From contig NZ_LT837803.1 of assembly GCF_900174485.1 (NCBI RefSeq), forward strand, positions 930,001 to 994,000: a stretch of 64,000 nt of DNA. The letters are read 5' to 3'. Below are positions 26,940 to 47,217 of this stretch, piece by piece. Below the pieces are notes generated by a model, which ran no database searches, was not told where the DNA came from, and saw only the letters and a program-made list of their open reading frames with translations. Source of the DNA: Sterolibacterium denitrificans (GTDB taxonomy: Bacteria > Pseudomonadota > Gammaproteobacteria > Burkholderiales > Rhodocyclaceae). Position numbers and translations under genes: made by a program. How positions within the stretch are numbered: position 1 is the stretch's first letter; the number at the start of each line of letters is the position of its first letter.

Positions 26940-26968
26940 TTGACTCATGCTGGAGTCACTAGCATAAT
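26940..26968 (+). promoter_or_regulatory. Near-consensus promoter of the tRNA-Tyr/Gly/Thr-tuf unit
   Basis: TTGACT (26940-26945) and CATAAT (26963-26968) with a 17-base spacer. Each hexamer has one mismatch to the sigma70 consensus. The predicted start point is a few bases before tRNA-Tyr. Confidence 0.75.
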
Positions 26969-26981
26969 GTCGCGTTTCGCT

Positions 26982-27067
<86 letters not shown>

Positions 27068-27156
27068 GGTAGCAGCAGTAGATTGGTAGTCGTTACAGTG
27101 TTTTGCCGGACGGCTGGAAGCTGTGCAGGGTAGGTAGCCTGGCTGTCGCAGGCAAG

Positions 27157-27230
27157 GCGGGTGTAGCTCAATGGTAGAGCAGAAGCCTTCCAAGCTTATG
27201 ACGAGGGTTCGATTCCCTTCACCCGCTCCA
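27157..27230 (+). tRNA. tRNA-Gly (TCC)
   Basis: 74 bases with an encoded CCA. Acceptor GCGGGTG pairs with CACCCGC, anticodon TCC in CTTCCAA, T-arm GGGTTCGATTCCC. Confidence 0.97.
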
Positions 27231-27255
27231 GATGTTTCGGGTTCCAGAGTTTTGT

Positions 27256-27330
<75 letters not shown>

Positions 27331-27345
27331 CGGATTTTCAATGGG

Positions 27346-27366
27346 TTCCGCAGCAGCGGAGTTTTT
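27346..27366 (+). terminator. Hairpin with T-run between tRNA-Thr and tuf
   Basis: TCCGC (27347-27351) pairs with GCGGA (27356-27360), loop AGCA, followed by GTTTTT. It may be a partial terminator or a processing structure that lowers read-through from the tRNA genes into tuf. Confidence 0.5.
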
Positions 27367-27391
27367 GTGTTCGTTTTTGGGGTAGATGATT

Positions 27392-28582
<1,191 letters not shown>

Positions 28583-28597
28583 TTCTGGTTTGTGGTG

Positions 28598-28635
28598 CAG
28601 GCGTTCGCGTTTCGATCCGGGCGCCTGTTTTGTCT
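28598..28635 (+). terminator. Probable terminator after the first tuf
   Basis: CAGGCG (28598-28603) pairs with CGCCTG (28622-28627), with an 18-base loop, followed by TTTTGTCT. tRNA-Trp starts 8 bases later. Confidence 0.5.
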
Positions 28636-28642
28636 CTGCTGC

Positions 28643-28718
28643 AGGGGCGTAGCTCAATTGGCAGAGCGTCGGTCTCCAAAACCGAAGGTCGGGGGTTCGA
28701 GGCCCTCCGCCCCTGCCA
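28643..28718 (+). tRNA. tRNA-Trp (CCA)
   Basis: 76 bases with an encoded CCA. Acceptor AGGGGCG pairs with CGCCCCT, anticodon CCA in CTCCAAA, T-arm GGGGTTCGAGGCCC. It sits between tuf and secE, as in most Proteobacteria. Confidence 0.97.
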
Positions 28719-28734
28719 AATTTGATTGAAAGAG

Positions 28735-29085
28735 ATGGCTGACAAGCTAAAGTTCGTCGTTGCACTGGGCTTCCTGATCGCAGGCGTCATTGGTTTCTAC
28801 ATGCTCAGTGAGCAGCCGATGATTCTGCGGGTCTTGTCGGTTCTCTTCGGGTTTGGCGCTGGCGTGGCGGTTGCATGGTTTACGGCGCCGGGCCGGACTT
28901 TCCTCGTATTCAGCAAGGAATCCTGGCTCGAGACCAAAAAAGTGGTCTGGCCTACGCGCAAGGAGACCATCCAGACCACCGGTATTGTCTTTGCCTTCGT
29001 GCTGGTGATGGCGATCGTGCTCTGGGTAACGGACAAGAGCCTGGAGTGGGTGGTCTACGATCTCGTGCTGGGGTGGAAAAAATAA
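28735..29085 (+). CDS. secE: Protein translocase subunit SecE
   Basis: A 116-residue SecE, part of the SecYEG channel. It has three hydrophobic segments (about residues 5-22, 27-45 and 85-105). The conserved cytoplasmic [21 protein letters not shown] lies before the last one (residues about 61-81). Three membrane segments match the E. coli form. The start lies 17 bases after tRNA-Trp; AAAGAG directly abuts the ATG, so ribosome-binding spacing is poor. nusG begins at the last base of its stop codon. Confidence 0.93.
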   Translation: MADKLKFVVALGFLIAGVIGFYMLSEQPMILRVLSVLFGFGAGVAVAWFTAPGRTFLVFSKESWLETKKVVWPTRKETIQTTGIVFAFVLVMAIVLWVTDKSLEWVVYDLVLGWKK

Positions 29086-29618
29086 TGACTAAACGCTGGT
29101 ATGTCGTTCACGCCTATTCTGGCTTTGAGAAATCGGTGCAGCGTGCGCTACGCGAGCGGGTGAGCCGCGCGGGTATGCAGGAATTCTTCGGACAGATTCT
29201 GGTGCCGGAAGAAGAAGTCGTTGAAATGCGCAGCGGTCAGAAGAGTATTTCCCAGCGTAAATTCTTTCCTGGCTATGTGCTGGTTGAAATGGAAATGAAC
29301 GACGAGAGCTGGCATCTCGTCAAGAGCACGCCCAAAGTGACGGGTTTCATCGGTGGCACGGCCACCAGGCCGACGCCGATTTCCGACAGGGAAGTCGAGA
29401 AGATCATGGCCCAGATTCAGGAGGGTGTGGAGAAGCCGCGCCCCAAGGTGCTTTTCGAAGTGGGCGAGATGGTGCGCATCAAGGATGGCCCGTTTACCGA
29501 CTTCAACGGCAACGTCGAAGAGGTCAATTACGAGAAAAGCCGGATGCGTGTGGCCGTCACCATTTTCGGGCGGCCGACGCCGGTCGAGTTGCAGTTCGAC
29601 CAGGTCGAAAAGGTTTGA
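29085..29618 (+). CDS. nusG: Transcription termination/antitermination factor NusG
   Basis: NusG of 177 residues. It binds RNA polymerase, suppresses pausing and couples Rho or the ribosome. The NGN domain begins [20 protein letters not shown], with [12 protein letters not shown] and [10 protein letters not shown]. The C-terminal KOW domain contains [22 protein letters not shown]. The start shares a base with the secE stop (TAATG), giving tight coupling. Confidence 0.97.
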   Translation: MTKRWYVVHAYSGFEKSVQRALRERVSRAGMQEFFGQILVPEEEVVEMRSGQKSISQRKFFPGYVLVEMEMNDESWHLVKSTPKVTGFIGGTATRPTPISDREVEKIMAQIQEGVEKPRPKVLFEVGEMVRIKDGPFTDFNGNVEEVNYEKSRMRVAVTIFGRPTPVELQFDQVEKV

Positions 29619-29751
29619 GTTTGTAGGGTTCAGGATTGCCGGGGCGCTGTCGTGTCGCAGCACGGTGCCTTGGTGGTGGATGCAGCTGCGGCAAGAGGAG
29701 CATGACTAGGGAAACCGAAAGTGCGCTATCACTCACTAGAGGAAAACTGAA

Positions 29752-30183
29752 ATGGCCAAGAAAATCGTCGGCTACATCAAGCTGCAAGTGCCGGCCGGCA
29801 AGGCGAATCCTTCGCCCCCGATCGGTCCCGCGCTGGGTCAGCGCGGTCTGAACATCATGGAATTCTGCAAGGCCTTCAATGCCCAGACGCAGGGCATGGA
29901 GCCGGGTTTGCCGATTCCGGTCGTGATCACGGCGTTTGCCGACAAGAGCTTCACGTTCATCATGAAGTCGCCTCCGGCGACCATCCTGCTGAAGAAAGCT
30001 GCCGGCATCCAGAAAGCCAGCGCCAAGCCGCATACCGACAAGGTGGGCAAGGTCACGCGCGCTCAGCTTGAAGAAATCGCCAAGGTGAAAATCAAGGATC
30101 TGACCGCTGCCGACATGGATGCCGCCGTGCGTACGCTCGCCGGCAGCGCGCGCAGCATGGGCATTACCACGGAGGGCGTCTGA
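29752..30183 (+). CDS. rplK: 50S ribosomal protein L11
   Basis: L11, 143 residues, part of the GTPase-associated centre of 23S rRNA. The N-terminal domain has the proline-rich [20 protein letters not shown] (target region of thiopeptides) and the C-terminal rRNA-binding domain ends [14 protein letters not shown] ribosome-binding site AGAGGA lies upstream. The 133-base gap after nusG has short hairpins but no clear terminator. rplA begins two bases after its stop. Confidence 0.97.
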   Translation: MAKKIVGYIKLQVPAGKANPSPPIGPALGQRGLNIMEFCKAFNAQTQGMEPGLPIPVVITAFADKSFTFIMKSPPATILLKKAAGIQKASAKPHTDKVGKVTRAQLEEIAKVKIKDLTAADMDAAVRTLAGSARSMGITTEGV

Positions 30184-30184
30184 G

Positions 30185-30880
30185 ATGGCCAAGATATCCA
30201 AGCGCGCCAAGGCCTTGCAGGCCAAGGTCGATCGCAGCAAGGCTTACCCGGTGAAGGATGCGCTGACGCTGGTCAAGGAATGCGCCGTTGCGAAGTTCGA
30301 CGAGTCCGTCGACGTGGCCGTCAATCTGGGCGTCGATGCCCGCAAGTCGGACCAGAACGTGCGTGGCTCGGTGGTGCTGCCGGCGGGTACCGGCAAGACC
30401 GTGCGTGTCGCGGTGTTTGCCCAGGGTGACAAGGCGGAAGCCGCCAAGGCGGCGGGTGCCGACATCGTCGGTTTCGACGACCTGGCCGCGACGGTCAAGG
30501 CCGGCACGATCGAATTCGATATCTGCATCGCCACGCCGGATGCCATGCGCGTCGTCGGCGCGCTCGGCCAGATACTCGGTCCGCGCGGCCTGATGCCGAA
30601 CCCGAAGGTCGGTACCGTGACCATGGACGTGGCCACGGCCGTCAAGAACGCCAAGGCGGGTCAAGTGCAGTACCGCACCGACAAGGGCGGCATCATCCAG
30701 TGCACCATCGGCCGGGCTTCCTTCGAGGTGGACGCCTTGCAGAAAAACCTGGCTGCCTTGTTGGAAGCGCTGCAAAAAGCCAAGCCGGCCACTTCCAAGG
30801 GCCAGTACCTGAGAAAGATTTCCGTCAGCAGCACCATGGGTGTCGGCGTGCGGGTCGATCAGGCCAGCTTGTCGGCATAA
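30185..30880 (+). CDS. rplA: 50S ribosomal protein L1
   Basis: L1, 231 residues, of the mobile L1 stalk; in E. coli it also represses translation of its own L11-L1 mRNA. Seen: [54 protein letters not shown] and [10 protein letters not shown]. One base separates it from the rplK stop. It is followed by a long structured leader before rplJ. Confidence 0.97.
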   Translation: MAKISKRAKALQAKVDRSKAYPVKDALTLVKECAVAKFDESVDVAVNLGVDARKSDQNVRGSVVLPAGTGKTVRVAVFAQGDKAEAAKAAGADIVGFDDLAATVKAGTIEFDICIATPDAMRVVGALGQILGPRGLMPNPKVGTVTMDVATAVKNAKAGQVQYRTDKGGIIQCTIGRASFEVDALQKNLAALLEALQKAKPATSKGQYLRKISVSSTMGVGVRVDQASLSA

Positions 30881-30890
30881 GAGAAATGGC

Positions 30891-30958
30891 GGTCTTGCCA
30901 TGCGTGCGTGGCAAGACCCAGAACTTTGGGCCGTTCCACCTGCAGCAGGGTGGAGCGG
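30891..30958 (+). promoter_or_regulatory. Two strong hairpins between rplA and the L10 leader
   Basis: Hairpin 1 pairs GGTCTTGCCA (30891-30900) with TGGCAAGACC (30909-30918), ten perfect pairs. Hairpin 2 pairs CCGTTCCACC (30931-30940) with GGTGGAGCGG (30949-30958), ten pairs with one G-U. Neither has a T-run, so RNA processing or mRNA stabilisation is likelier than termination. Confidence 0.6.
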
Positions 30959-30963
30959 GTTGT

Positions 30964-31193
30964 CAAAGACCGTAGGGGTGTTTGCCGCAAGGCGAATGCT
31001 TAATCGTCGGGGAATCGTATGGTGACGGACAGCATGTTCAGAACGATGCGGCAAACCGCGCCCAACGCAGATGGCGTTGCCCGAACCAGGATGCAAGCTT
31101 TGCGGAGTGCAGCACCTGAATGAAGGTCGCCGTATCGGTTTCACGTCGTTCGTGCAGCTCGCGGATGGCTGGAACAGCTTCATTAACTAGGAG
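30964..31193 (+). ncRNA. Ribosomal protein L10 leader (autoregulatory mRNA element)
   Basis: Begins with CAAAGACCGTAGGGG and contains CTTAAT near 30999 and GCAGATGGCG around 31060, the pattern of the L10 leader that binds the L10(L12)4 complex and limits rplJL translation. This explains most of the 319-base gap between rplA and rplJ. The boundaries are approximate, and no covariance search was possible. Confidence 0.7.
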
Positions 31194-31199
31194 TTGACC

Positions 31200-31724
31200 T
31201 TGAGTCTCAATCTCGATGACAAAAAGGCGGTCGTTGCCGAAGTGTCCGCACAAGTTGCGAATGCGCAGTCGATCATCGTCGCTGAGTACCGTGGTCTGAA
31301 TGTGGTGGATGTCACCGAATTGCGCGCCAATGCGCGCAAGAACGGAGTGTATCTGCGTGTCTTGAAAAATACCTTGGTGCGTCGTGCCGTGGCCGGCACG
31401 CCGTTCGAAGGACTCGGCAACCAGATGGTGGGGCCCCTGATGTACGGGATTTCCGCCGATCCGGTGGCGGCTGCCAAGCTGCTCAACGAGTTCGCCAAGA
31501 CCAACGACAAGCTGATCATCAAGGCCGGTGCGATGCCGAACTACGTCATGGACGTGGACGGTGTCAAGGCGCTGGCCACGATGCCCAGCCGTGAAGAGCT
31601 GCTCTCCAAGCTGCTCGGCACGATGCAGGCACCGATCGCCACCTTCGTCCGCACGCTCAACGAGGTCCCGACCAAGTTCGTCCGGGGCCTGGCTGCCGTG
31701 CGTGACAGCAAGCAGGCCGCATAA
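31200..31724 (+). CDS. rplJ: 50S ribosomal protein L10
   Basis: L10, 174 residues, anchors the L7/L12 stalk to 23S rRNA and feeds back on its own leader. Seen: [54 protein letters not shown] and a C-terminal helix that binds L7/L12. TTG 31200 is preferred: AGGAG at 31189-31193 is six bases upstream and the protein begins with SLNL as in relatives. A TTG at 31194 is also in frame. The short distance to rplL fits one operon. Confidence 0.95.
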   Translation: MSLNLDDKKAVVAEVSAQVANAQSIIVAEYRGLNVVDVTELRANARKNGVYLRVLKNTLVRRAVAGTPFEGLGNQMVGPLMYGISADPVAAAKLLNEFAKTNDKLIIKAGAMPNYVMDVDGVKALATMPSREELLSKLLGTMQAPIATFVRTLNEVPTKFVRGLAAVRDSKQAA

Positions 31725-31790
31725 GTATCTCGAACATCGCAACGTCGGTTTCATAGATCGCAATCAATCATTCATTCAGGAGTTTTAATC

Positions 31791-32174
<384 letters not shown>

Positions 32175-32195
32175 TTCGCCGAAGCAATGCCGTAC

Positions 32196-32230
32196 GGGCT
32201 GACGGTTTCGGCTGTCAGCCCTTTCGTGTT
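32196..32230 (+). terminator. rplL-rpoB attenuator-like hairpin
   Basis: GGGCTGAC (32196-32203) pairs with GTCAGCCC (32214-32221), eight perfect pairs with a ten-base loop, followed by TTTCGTGTT. Placed 22 bases after rplL, it resembles the partial terminator that sets rpoBC expression below that of the ribosomal proteins in E. coli. The rest of the 240-base gap shows nothing definite. Confidence 0.65.
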
Positions 32231-32414
32231 TGTGATCAACAGAATTGCCGGATCGCCTTGTCGGCAACTTGCCAGCAATTCACCAGGAAAGTGCGGTCAT
32301 AAGAGAGTGTTGTCATTCCTTCGCTGGTGCGCCATGTTCATGGCGCTGCAACAGTTTGGATCTGCACAGCATTGTCTTCTGACCTCAACCGTCTGACCCC
32401 GGATCGGAGCCACC

Positions 32415-36488
<4,074 letters not shown>

Positions 36489-36529
36489 TCTGATCATCGC
36501 CCCGTATCCCTAGTCCCTGGGAGTAAAAA

Positions 36530-40728
<4,199 letters not shown>

Positions 40729-40732
<4 letters not shown>

Positions 40733-40758
40733 CGCCCATCATCCCGCTTCTATATAAT
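40729..40758 (+). promoter_or_regulatory. Promoter of the str operon (rpsL)
   Basis: TTGACG (40729-40734) and a perfect TATAAT (40753-40758) with an 18-base spacer. The -35 overlaps the rpoC stop codon. The start point should be near 40765, giving a leader of about 50 bases before rpsL. Confidence 0.8.
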
Positions 40759-40814
40759 CCACCCTCTTTGCTCCCGGCCAACGGGAGCTGAAATGCTCCA
40801 GGAATAGAAAAACT

Positions 40815-41192
40815 ATGCCAACCATCAATCAGCTTGTACGCAAGGGGCGCCAGGCTCCTGTGTCGAAGAGCAAGGTTCCCGCTCTGGAAAATTGCCCTGC
40901 CAAGCGGGGCGTGTGCACGCGCGTCTATACGACGACGCCGAAGAAGCCGAACTCCGCCTTGCGCAAGGTTGCCAAGGTTCGTCTGACCAATGGCTTCGAA
41001 GTCATTTCCTATATTGGTGGCGAAGGACACAACCTGCAGGAGCACTCGGTGGTGTTGATCCGCGGCGGCCGTGTCAAGGATTTGCCGGGTGTGCGCTATC
41101 ACATCGTGCGCGGCAGTCTGGATACCCAGGGCGTCAAGGATCGCAAGCAGAGTCGTTCGAAGTATGGTGCCAAGCGCCCGAAGTCCGCTTGA
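40815..41192 (+). CDS. rpsL: 30S ribosomal protein S12
   Basis: S12, 125 residues, at the decoding centre. Residues that mutate to streptomycin resistance are wild type: the lysines in [14 protein letters not shown] and in [13 protein letters not shown]. The N-terminus [15 protein letters not shown] and the C-terminal [10 protein letters not shown] are standard. First gene of the str operon; rpsG follows after 32 bases. Confidence 0.98.
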   Translation: MPTINQLVRKGRQAPVSKSKVPALENCPAKRGVCTRVYTTTPKKPNSALRKVAKVRLTNGFEVISYIGGEGHNLQEHSVVLIRGGRVKDLPGVRYHIVRGSLDTQGVKDRKQSRSKYGAKRPKSA

Positions 41193-41224
41193 CGGTCGTT
41201 CGGTAGTCATAGAGAGGAATAAAC

Positions 41225-41695
41225 ATGCCACGTCGCAGAGAAGTACCGAAACGTGACATCCTGCCGGATCCAAAGTTCGGCAGCGTCGATGTCTCCAAGT
41301 TTGTCAATATTTTGATGACTGCCGGCAAGAAGTCCGTTGCCGAGCGCATCATTTATGGTGCGTTCGACAACATTTCCAGCAAGAGCGGCAAGGATCCGCT
41401 GGAAGTCTTCATGCAGGCGGTAAATAACGTCAAGCCGGTGGTCGAGGTGAAGAGTCGTCGCGTCGGCGGTGCCAACTACCAGGTTCCGGTCGAAGTGCGT
41501 CCGTCGCGGCGCATGGCGCTGTCGATGCGCTGGTTGCGCGAGGCGGCCCGCAAGCGCAGCGAGAAGTCGATGGGTCAGCGTTTGGCCAATGAGTTGCTCG
41601 AGGCTGCGGAAGGACGCGGTTCGGCGATGAAGAAGCGCGACGAGGTGCATCGCATGGCAGAGGCCAACAAGGCCTTCTCGCATTATCGGTTTTAA
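41225..41695 (+). CDS. rpsG: 30S ribosomal protein S7
   Basis: S7, 156 residues, organises the head of the 30S subunit. Seen: [55 protein letters not shown] and [24 protein letters not shown] lies upstream of ATG 41225. In E. coli S7 represses its own operon by binding the rpsL-rpsG gap; here that gap is only 32 bases, so that site is unlikely to be the same. Confidence 0.98.
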   Translation: MPRRREVPKRDILPDPKFGSVDVSKFVNILMTAGKKSVAERIIYGAFDNISSKSGKDPLEVFMQAVNNVKPVVEVKSRRVGGANYQVPVEVRPSRRMALSMRWLREAARKRSEKSMGQRLANELLEAAEGRGSAMKKRDEVHRMAEANKAFSHYRF

Positions 41696-41702
41696 TCAAG
41701 CG

Positions 41703-41726
41703 CCCCATCCATTGTGGATGGGGTAT
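41703..41726 (+). terminator. Hairpin after rpsG
   Basis: CCCCATCC (41703-41710) pairs with GGATGGGG (41716-41723), loop ATTGT, followed by TATT. Stable, but with a poor T-run; a partial terminator or a 3'-end stabiliser. Confidence 0.5.
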
Positions 41727-41736
41727 TCGAAGTGAT

Positions 41737-41785
41737 CGCCACCGCCTCGACGCCCCGGGAAACCGGGGGTCCAGGCGGTTTGGCG
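41737..41785 (+). promoter_or_regulatory. Large GNRA-capped hairpin in the fusA leader
   Basis: A 49-base element pairs CGCCA (41737-41741) with TGGCG (41781-41785), CCGCC (41742-41746) with GGCGG (41774-41778), and CCCCGG (41753-41758) with CCGGGG (41763-41768), capped by a GAAA tetraloop, with an internal loop and a TT bulge. There is no T-run. It ends 20 bases before the GTG start of fusA. Confidence 0.65.
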
Positions 41786-41805
41786 TAGAAAAGATAGGAA
41801 TTCAA

Positions 41806-43899
41806 GTGGCCCGTAAGACTCCCATTGAGCGCTACCGCAATATCGGTATCAGTGCGCATATCGACGCCGGCAAGACCACCACTTCCGAGCGTATCCTGTT
41901 CTATACCGGCATGAGCCACAAGCTGGGCGAAGTGCATGACGGCGCGGCCACGACCGACTGGATGGAGCAGGAGCAGGAGCGTGGGATCACGATCACCTCT
42001 TCGGCGGTGACCTGTTTCTGGAAGGGCATGGATCTGTTGATGCCCGAGCATCGCATCAACATCATCGATACGCCGGGTCACGTCGACTTCACCATCGAAG
42101 TGGAGCGCTCGATGCGCGTCCTCGACGGTGCCTGCATGGTCTATTGCGCTGTCGGTGGTGTGCAGCCGCAATCGGAAACCGTCTGGCGCCAGGCCAACAA
42201 GTACAAGGTGCCGCGTCTGGCCTTCGTCAACAAGATGGATCGTACCGGCGCCAACTTCTTCAAGGTGGTCGAGCAGATGCGCACGCGCCTGACGGCCAAT
42301 CCCGTACCCATCGTGATTCCTATCGGCGCCGAAGACAGCTTCCAGGGCGTGGTCGATCTCATCAAGATGAAGGCCATTCTCTGGGATGAGGCTTCGCAGG
42401 GGATGAAATTCAATTACGCAGCCGTTCCTGCCGAGTTGGAGGCGGATGCCAGGAAGTGGCGCGAATCGATGGTCGAAGCGGCCGCCGAGGCTTCCGAGGA
42501 GCTGATGAACAAGTACCTCGAGAACGGTGAGCTGTCCGAGGAGGAGATCGTCGCCGGTCTGCGTATCCGCACCATCGCCACCGAGATTCAGCCGATGCTT
42601 TGCGGTTCGGCTTTCAAGAACAAGGGCGTGCAGCGCATGCTCGATGCCGTGGTCCAGTTCCTGCCTTCGCCGGTGGATATTCCCGATGTCGAGGGCGAGT
42701 CGGAGACGGGTCAGCCGGATACGCGCCCGGCCAACGATGCGGCGCCTTTCTCGGCGCTGGCATTCAAGCTGATGAGCGACCCCTTTGTCGGGCAACTGAC
42801 TTTCGTGCGCGTCTATTCCGGCGTGCTGAAGAAGGGCGACACGGTTTACAACTCGGTCAAGGGCAAGAAGGAACGCATCGGCCGTATCGTGCAGATGCAT
42901 GCCAATGAGCGCAATGAAATCGAAGAAATCGTTGCTGGCGACATTGCTGCCTGCATCGGCCTGAAGGATGTGACGACGGGTGAGACGCTGTGCGATATCG
43001 AGAAGTCCATCATCCTCGAGCGCATGGAGTTTCCCGATCCGGTGATTCACGTCGCCGTCGAGCCGAAGACCAAGGCCGACCAGGAAAAGATGGGGATTGC
43101 GCTGGGTCGTCTGGCACAGGAAGACCCGTCCTTCCGCGTGCGCACCGACGAAGAGTCCGGCCAGACCATCATCTCGGGCATGGGCGAGTTGCACCTCGAG
43201 ATCATCGTCGATCGCATGAAGCGTGAATTCAACGTCGAGGCCAATGTCGGTGCGCCTCAGGTGGCGTACCGCGAAGCCATCCGCAAGGCGGTCGAGCAGG
43301 AAGGCAAGTTTGTCAAGCAGTCCGGCGGTCGCGGCCAGTATGGTCACGTCTGGATCAAGCTCGAACCGAACGAGCAGGGCAAGGGCTATGAGTTTGTCGA
43401 CGCTATCAAGGGCGGCACGGTGCCGCGTGAATACATTCCGGCCGTCGACAAGGGCTTGCAGGAAACCTTGCCGAATGGCGTGCTCGCCGGCTTCCCGGTC
43501 GTCGATGTCAAGGTCACCCTGTTCGATGGTTCCTACCACGACGTCGACTCGAACGAAAACGCCTTCAAGATGGCGGCTTCGATGGCCTTCAAGGACGCCA
43601 TGCGCAAAGCCAATCCGGTGCTGCTCGAACCGATGATGGCGGTCGAAGTGGAGACGCCGGAAGACTACATGGGCAACGTCATGGGCGATCTGTCGAGCCG
43701 TCGCGGCATTGTCCAGGGAATGGAAGACCAGGTCGGCGGCATCAAGCAGATCAAGGCCGAAGTGCCGCTGGCCGAGATGTTCGGTTATGCCACCACCTTG
43801 CGCTCGCTTTCCCAGGGACGTGCCACCTACAGCATGGAATTCAAGCATTACGCCGAGGCGCCGAAGAATGTTGCCGAGGCCATCATCAACAAGAAGTAA
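41806..43899 (+). CDS. fusA: Elongation factor G
   Basis: EF-G of 697 residues, the translocation GTPase. G1 is [12 protein letters not shown], switch II is [11 protein letters not shown]4 is NKMDR. Later domains show [20 protein letters not shown] in switch [11 protein letters not shown], and [13 protein letters not shown] in domain IV. The start codon is GTG. It lies 110 bases after rpsG with two hairpins in between, and 27 bases before the second tuf. Confidence 0.98.
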   Translation: MARKTPIERYRNIGISAHIDAGKTTTSERILFYTGMSHKLGEVHDGAATTDWMEQEQERGITITSSAVTCFWKGMDLLMPEHRINIIDTPGHVDFTIEVERSMRVLDGACMVYCAVGGVQPQSETVWRQANKYKVPRLAFVNKMDRTGANFFKVVEQMRTRLTANPVPIVIPIGAEDSFQGVVDLIKMKAILWDEASQGMKFNYAAVPAELEADARKWRESMVEAAAEASEELMNKYLENGELSEEEIVAGLRIRTIATEIQPMLCGSAFKNKGVQRMLDAVVQFLPSPVDIPDVEGESETGQPDTRPANDAAPFSALAFKLMSDPFVGQLTFVRVYSGVLKKGDTVYNSVKGKKERIGRIVQMHANERNEIEEIVAGDIAACIGLKDVTTGETLCDIEKSIILERMEFPDPVIHVAVEPKTKADQEKMGIALGRLAQEDPSFRVRTDEESGQTIISGMGELHLEIIVDRMKREFNVEANVGAPQVAYREAIRKAVEQEGKFVKQSGGRGQYGHVWIKLEPNEQGKGYEFVDAIKGGTVPREYIPAVDKGLQETLPNGVLAGFPVVDVKVTLFDGSYHDVDSNENAFKMAASMAFKDAMRKANPVLLEPMMAVEVETPEDYMGNVMGDLSSRRGIVQGMEDQVGGIKQIKAEVPLAEMFGYATTLRSLSQGRATYSMEFKHYAEAPKNVAEAIINKK

Positions 43900-43926
43900 T
43901 TTTTCTGTCTTTCTGGAGATTTCACC

Positions 43927-45117
<1,191 letters not shown>

Positions 45118-45134
45118 GAAATTTGCTTGTTTGC

Positions 45135-45163
45135 TTGTGCGAAAGAAGAAAGCGCGTTAGAAT
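45135..45163 (+). promoter_or_regulatory. Predicted S10 operon promoter
   Basis: TTGTGC (45135-45140) and TAGAAT (45158-45163) with a 17-base spacer. The -10 lies in the loop of the hairpin annotated at 45149-45180. The leader to rpsJ would be about 55 bases. Confidence 0.6.
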
Positions 45164-45180
45164 TTCGCGCTTTCGTATTT
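45149..45180 (+). terminator. Terminator after the second tuf
   Basis: AAAGCGCG (45149-45156) pairs with CGCGCTTT (45166-45173), nine-base loop, followed by CGTATTTT. Probably ends the str operon transcript. Its position overlapping the next promoter is unusual. Confidence 0.6.
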
Positions 45181-45182
45181 TC

Positions 45183-45205
45183 ACCCCCGAGCCGGGGGTT
45201 GCTCT
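45183..45205 (+). promoter_or_regulatory. Second hairpin in the rpsJ leader
   Basis: ACCCCC (45183-45188) pairs with GGGGGT (45194-45199), loop GAGCC, then TGCTCTTT. It lies downstream of the predicted S10 promoter and would form at the 5' end of that transcript. It could be an attenuator or a site for autogenous control. Confidence 0.45.
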
Positions 45206-45226
45206 TTAAGACCAACTGGGTGTGAC

Positions 45227-45538
45227 ATGCAGAATCAAAAAATCCGTATCCGCCTCAAGGCGTTCGACTATCGCCTGATCGATCAGTCCGCGCTGGAGAT
45301 CGTGGGCACCGCCAAGCGTACTGGCGCCGTGGTTCATGGCCCCGTGCCGTTGCCGACCCGCATCGAGCGCTACAACGTGTTGCGTTCGCCGCATGTCAAC
45401 AAGACCTCGCGCGATCAATTCGAAATTCGTACCCATCTGCGCCTAATGGACATCATCGACCCGACCGACAAGACGGTTGATGCCCTGATGAAGCTGGATC
45501 TGCCGGCTGGCGTGGATGTGGAAATCAAGTTGCAGTAA
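45227..45538 (+). CDS. rpsJ: 30S ribosomal protein S10
   Basis: S10 (NusE), 103 residues; also a transcription antitermination partner of NusB. Seen: [40 protein letters not shown] and the C-terminal [13 protein letters not shown]. First gene of the S10 operon. The 109 bases to rplC contain a GGCCGGCC palindrome but no clear signal. Confidence 0.98.
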   Translation: MQNQKIRIRLKAFDYRLIDQSALEIVGTAKRTGAVVHGPVPLPTRIERYNVLRSPHVNKTSRDQFEIRTHLRLMDIIDPTDKTVDALMKLDLPAGVDVEIKLQ

Positions 45539-45647
45539 ATAAGTGTGGAAGGGCGACAGGGCACGCACGGCCGAGGCTGTGTGATGTTTCTGTCTTTGGT
45601 GAATGGCCGGCCAATTGTAGTCGGCACCTCTCAAGAGGAAACAATAA

Positions 45648-46289
45648 ATGACTTTAGGCCTATTAGGTCGCAAGGTCGGCATGACGCGGATCTTTGCCGA
45701 AGATGGTGCAACCATCCCGGTGACGGTTCTTGACGTGTCGAACAACCGCGTGACCCAGATCAAGACCCCTGAAACCGATGGCTATGCTGCGGTTCAGGTG
45801 GCGTTCGGCACGCGCCGTGCCAGCCGTGTCAACAAGGCGGCGGCAGGCCATCTTGCCAAGGCCGGTGTCGAAGCCGGCAGTGTGCTCAGGGAATTTCCCG
45901 TCGAGCCGCAAAAGCTCTCCGAGCTCAAGCCGGGGGATGTCATCAGCGTGACGATCTTTTCCGTTGGCCAGAAGGTCGATGTCAGCGGGACTTCGATCGG
46001 CAAGGGTTTTTCCGGCGTGATCAAGCGTCACAATTTCTCGTCCAACCGCGCATCGCACGGCAACTCGATTTCGCACAACTCGCCCGGTTCCATCGGCATG
46101 GCCCAGGATCCTGGCCGCGTGTTTCCTGGTAAGCGCATGGCGGGCCATTATGGCGATGTCAGGCGCACCCAACAAAACCTTGAAATCGTGCGCGTTGATG
46201 AAGCCCGCCAGTTGTTGCTGGTCAAAGGTGCGGTTCCCGGCGCCAATGGTGGCGACGTGATCGTGCGTCCGGCAGTGAAGGGGGCGTAA
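45648..46289 (+). CDS. rplC: 50S ribosomal protein L3
   Basis: L3, 213 residues, near the peptidyl transferase centre. Seen: [16 protein letters not shown] at the N-terminus, [40 protein letters not shown] and [11 protein letters not shown]. Length is typical. The stop and the rplD start share one base (TAATG). Confidence 0.98.
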   Translation: MTLGLLGRKVGMTRIFAEDGATIPVTVLDVSNNRVTQIKTPETDGYAAVQVAFGTRRASRVNKAAAGHLAKAGVEAGSVLREFPVEPQKLSELKPGDVISVTIFSVGQKVDVSGTSIGKGFSGVIKRHNFSSNRASHGNSISHNSPGSIGMAQDPGRVFPGKRMAGHYGDVRRTQQNLEIVRVDEARQLLLVKGAVPGANGGDVIVRPAVKGA

Positions 46290-46909
46290 TGGAACTGAAA
46301 CTCATCAATGATCAAGGCCAATCGTCGGCGACGCTGAACGCTTCCGATGCGTTGTTTGCCCGTGATTACAATGAAGCCCTGGTGCACCAGATCGTCGTCG
46401 CCTATCAGGCGAATGCGCGTTCGGGCAATCGTGCGCAGAAGGATCGCGAGCAGGTCAAGCACAGTACCAGGAAGCCGTTCCGCCAGAAGGGTACGGGCCG
46501 TGCGCGCGCTGGTATGACCTCCAGCCCGCTGTGGCGTGGCGGCGGACGCATCTTCCCGAATTCCCCCGAGGAAAACTTCACCCAGAAGGTCAATCGCAAG
46601 ATGTACCGCGCGGGCATTGCTTCGATTCTGTCGCAGCTGGCGCGCGAGGATCGTCTCGTCGTGGCTGAAGACTTCAGCATCGACACGCCGAAGACCAAGC
46701 AGTTGGTGCAGAAGCTCAAGGGCATGGGTCTCGACTCCGTTCTCGTGGTGACCGACGCGCTGGAAGAAAATCTTTATCTGGCTTCGCGCAACCTGCCCCG
46801 TGTGCTGGTTCTCGAAGTCGCTGAAACCGATCCGCTGTCGCTGATCCGTTTCCCCAAGGTGCTGCTGACCAAGAGCGCAGTCGCCAAGATGGAGGAGATG
46901 CTGGGATGA
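46289..46909 (+). CDS. rplD: 50S ribosomal protein L4
   Basis: L4, 206 residues, lines the exit tunnel; in E. coli it also represses the S10 operon by attenuation and translational control. Seen: the tunnel loop [36 protein letters not shown] and [19 protein letters not shown]. It is joined to both neighbours: one base is shared with rplC and four with rplW. Confidence 0.97.
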   Translation: MELKLINDQGQSSATLNASDALFARDYNEALVHQIVVAYQANARSGNRAQKDREQVKHSTRKPFRQKGTGRARAGMTSSPLWRGGGRIFPNSPEENFTQKVNRKMYRAGIASILSQLAREDRLVVAEDFSIDTPKTKQLVQKLKGMGLDSVLVVTDALEENLYLASRNLPRVLVLEVAETDPLSLIRFPKVLLTKSAVAKMEEMLG

Positions 46910-47217
46910 GCAACTTCAATCAAGAACGCCTGCTGCAAGTGCTGCTGGCGCCGCAGATTTCCGAGAAGGCAACCTTCGTTGCCGACAAGAACGAGCAGGT
47001 CGTGTTCTTCGTGACCTCGGATGCCACCAAGCCTGAAGTCAAGGCTGCCGTTGAACTGCTGTTCAAGGTACAGGTTGACTCGGTGCAGATCTCCAACCTG
47101 AAGGGCAAGGTCAAGCGTTTCGGCCGCAGCATGGGGCGTCGCAAGGATGCCAAGAAGGCTTTCGTCTGCCTCAAGCCCGGCCAGGAAATCAATTTTGCTG
47201 AAGGGGGGGCCGCTTAA
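46906..47217 (+). CDS. rplW: 50S ribosomal protein L23
   Basis: L23, 103 residues, at the tunnel exit where trigger factor and SRP dock. Seen: [40 protein letters not shown] and the rRNA-binding loop [20 protein letters not shown]. It overlaps rplD by four bases and shares one base with rplB. Confidence 0.97.
   Translation: MSNFNQERLLQVLLAPQISEKATFVADKNEQVVFFVTSDATKPEVKAAVELLFKVQVDSVQISNLKGKVKRFGRSMGRRKDAKKAFVCLKPGQEINFAEGGAA

Noticed and set aside
40815-41192. Possible streptomycin-resistant S12
   Set aside because: Both key lysines (TPKKPN and GRVKDLPG) are wild type.
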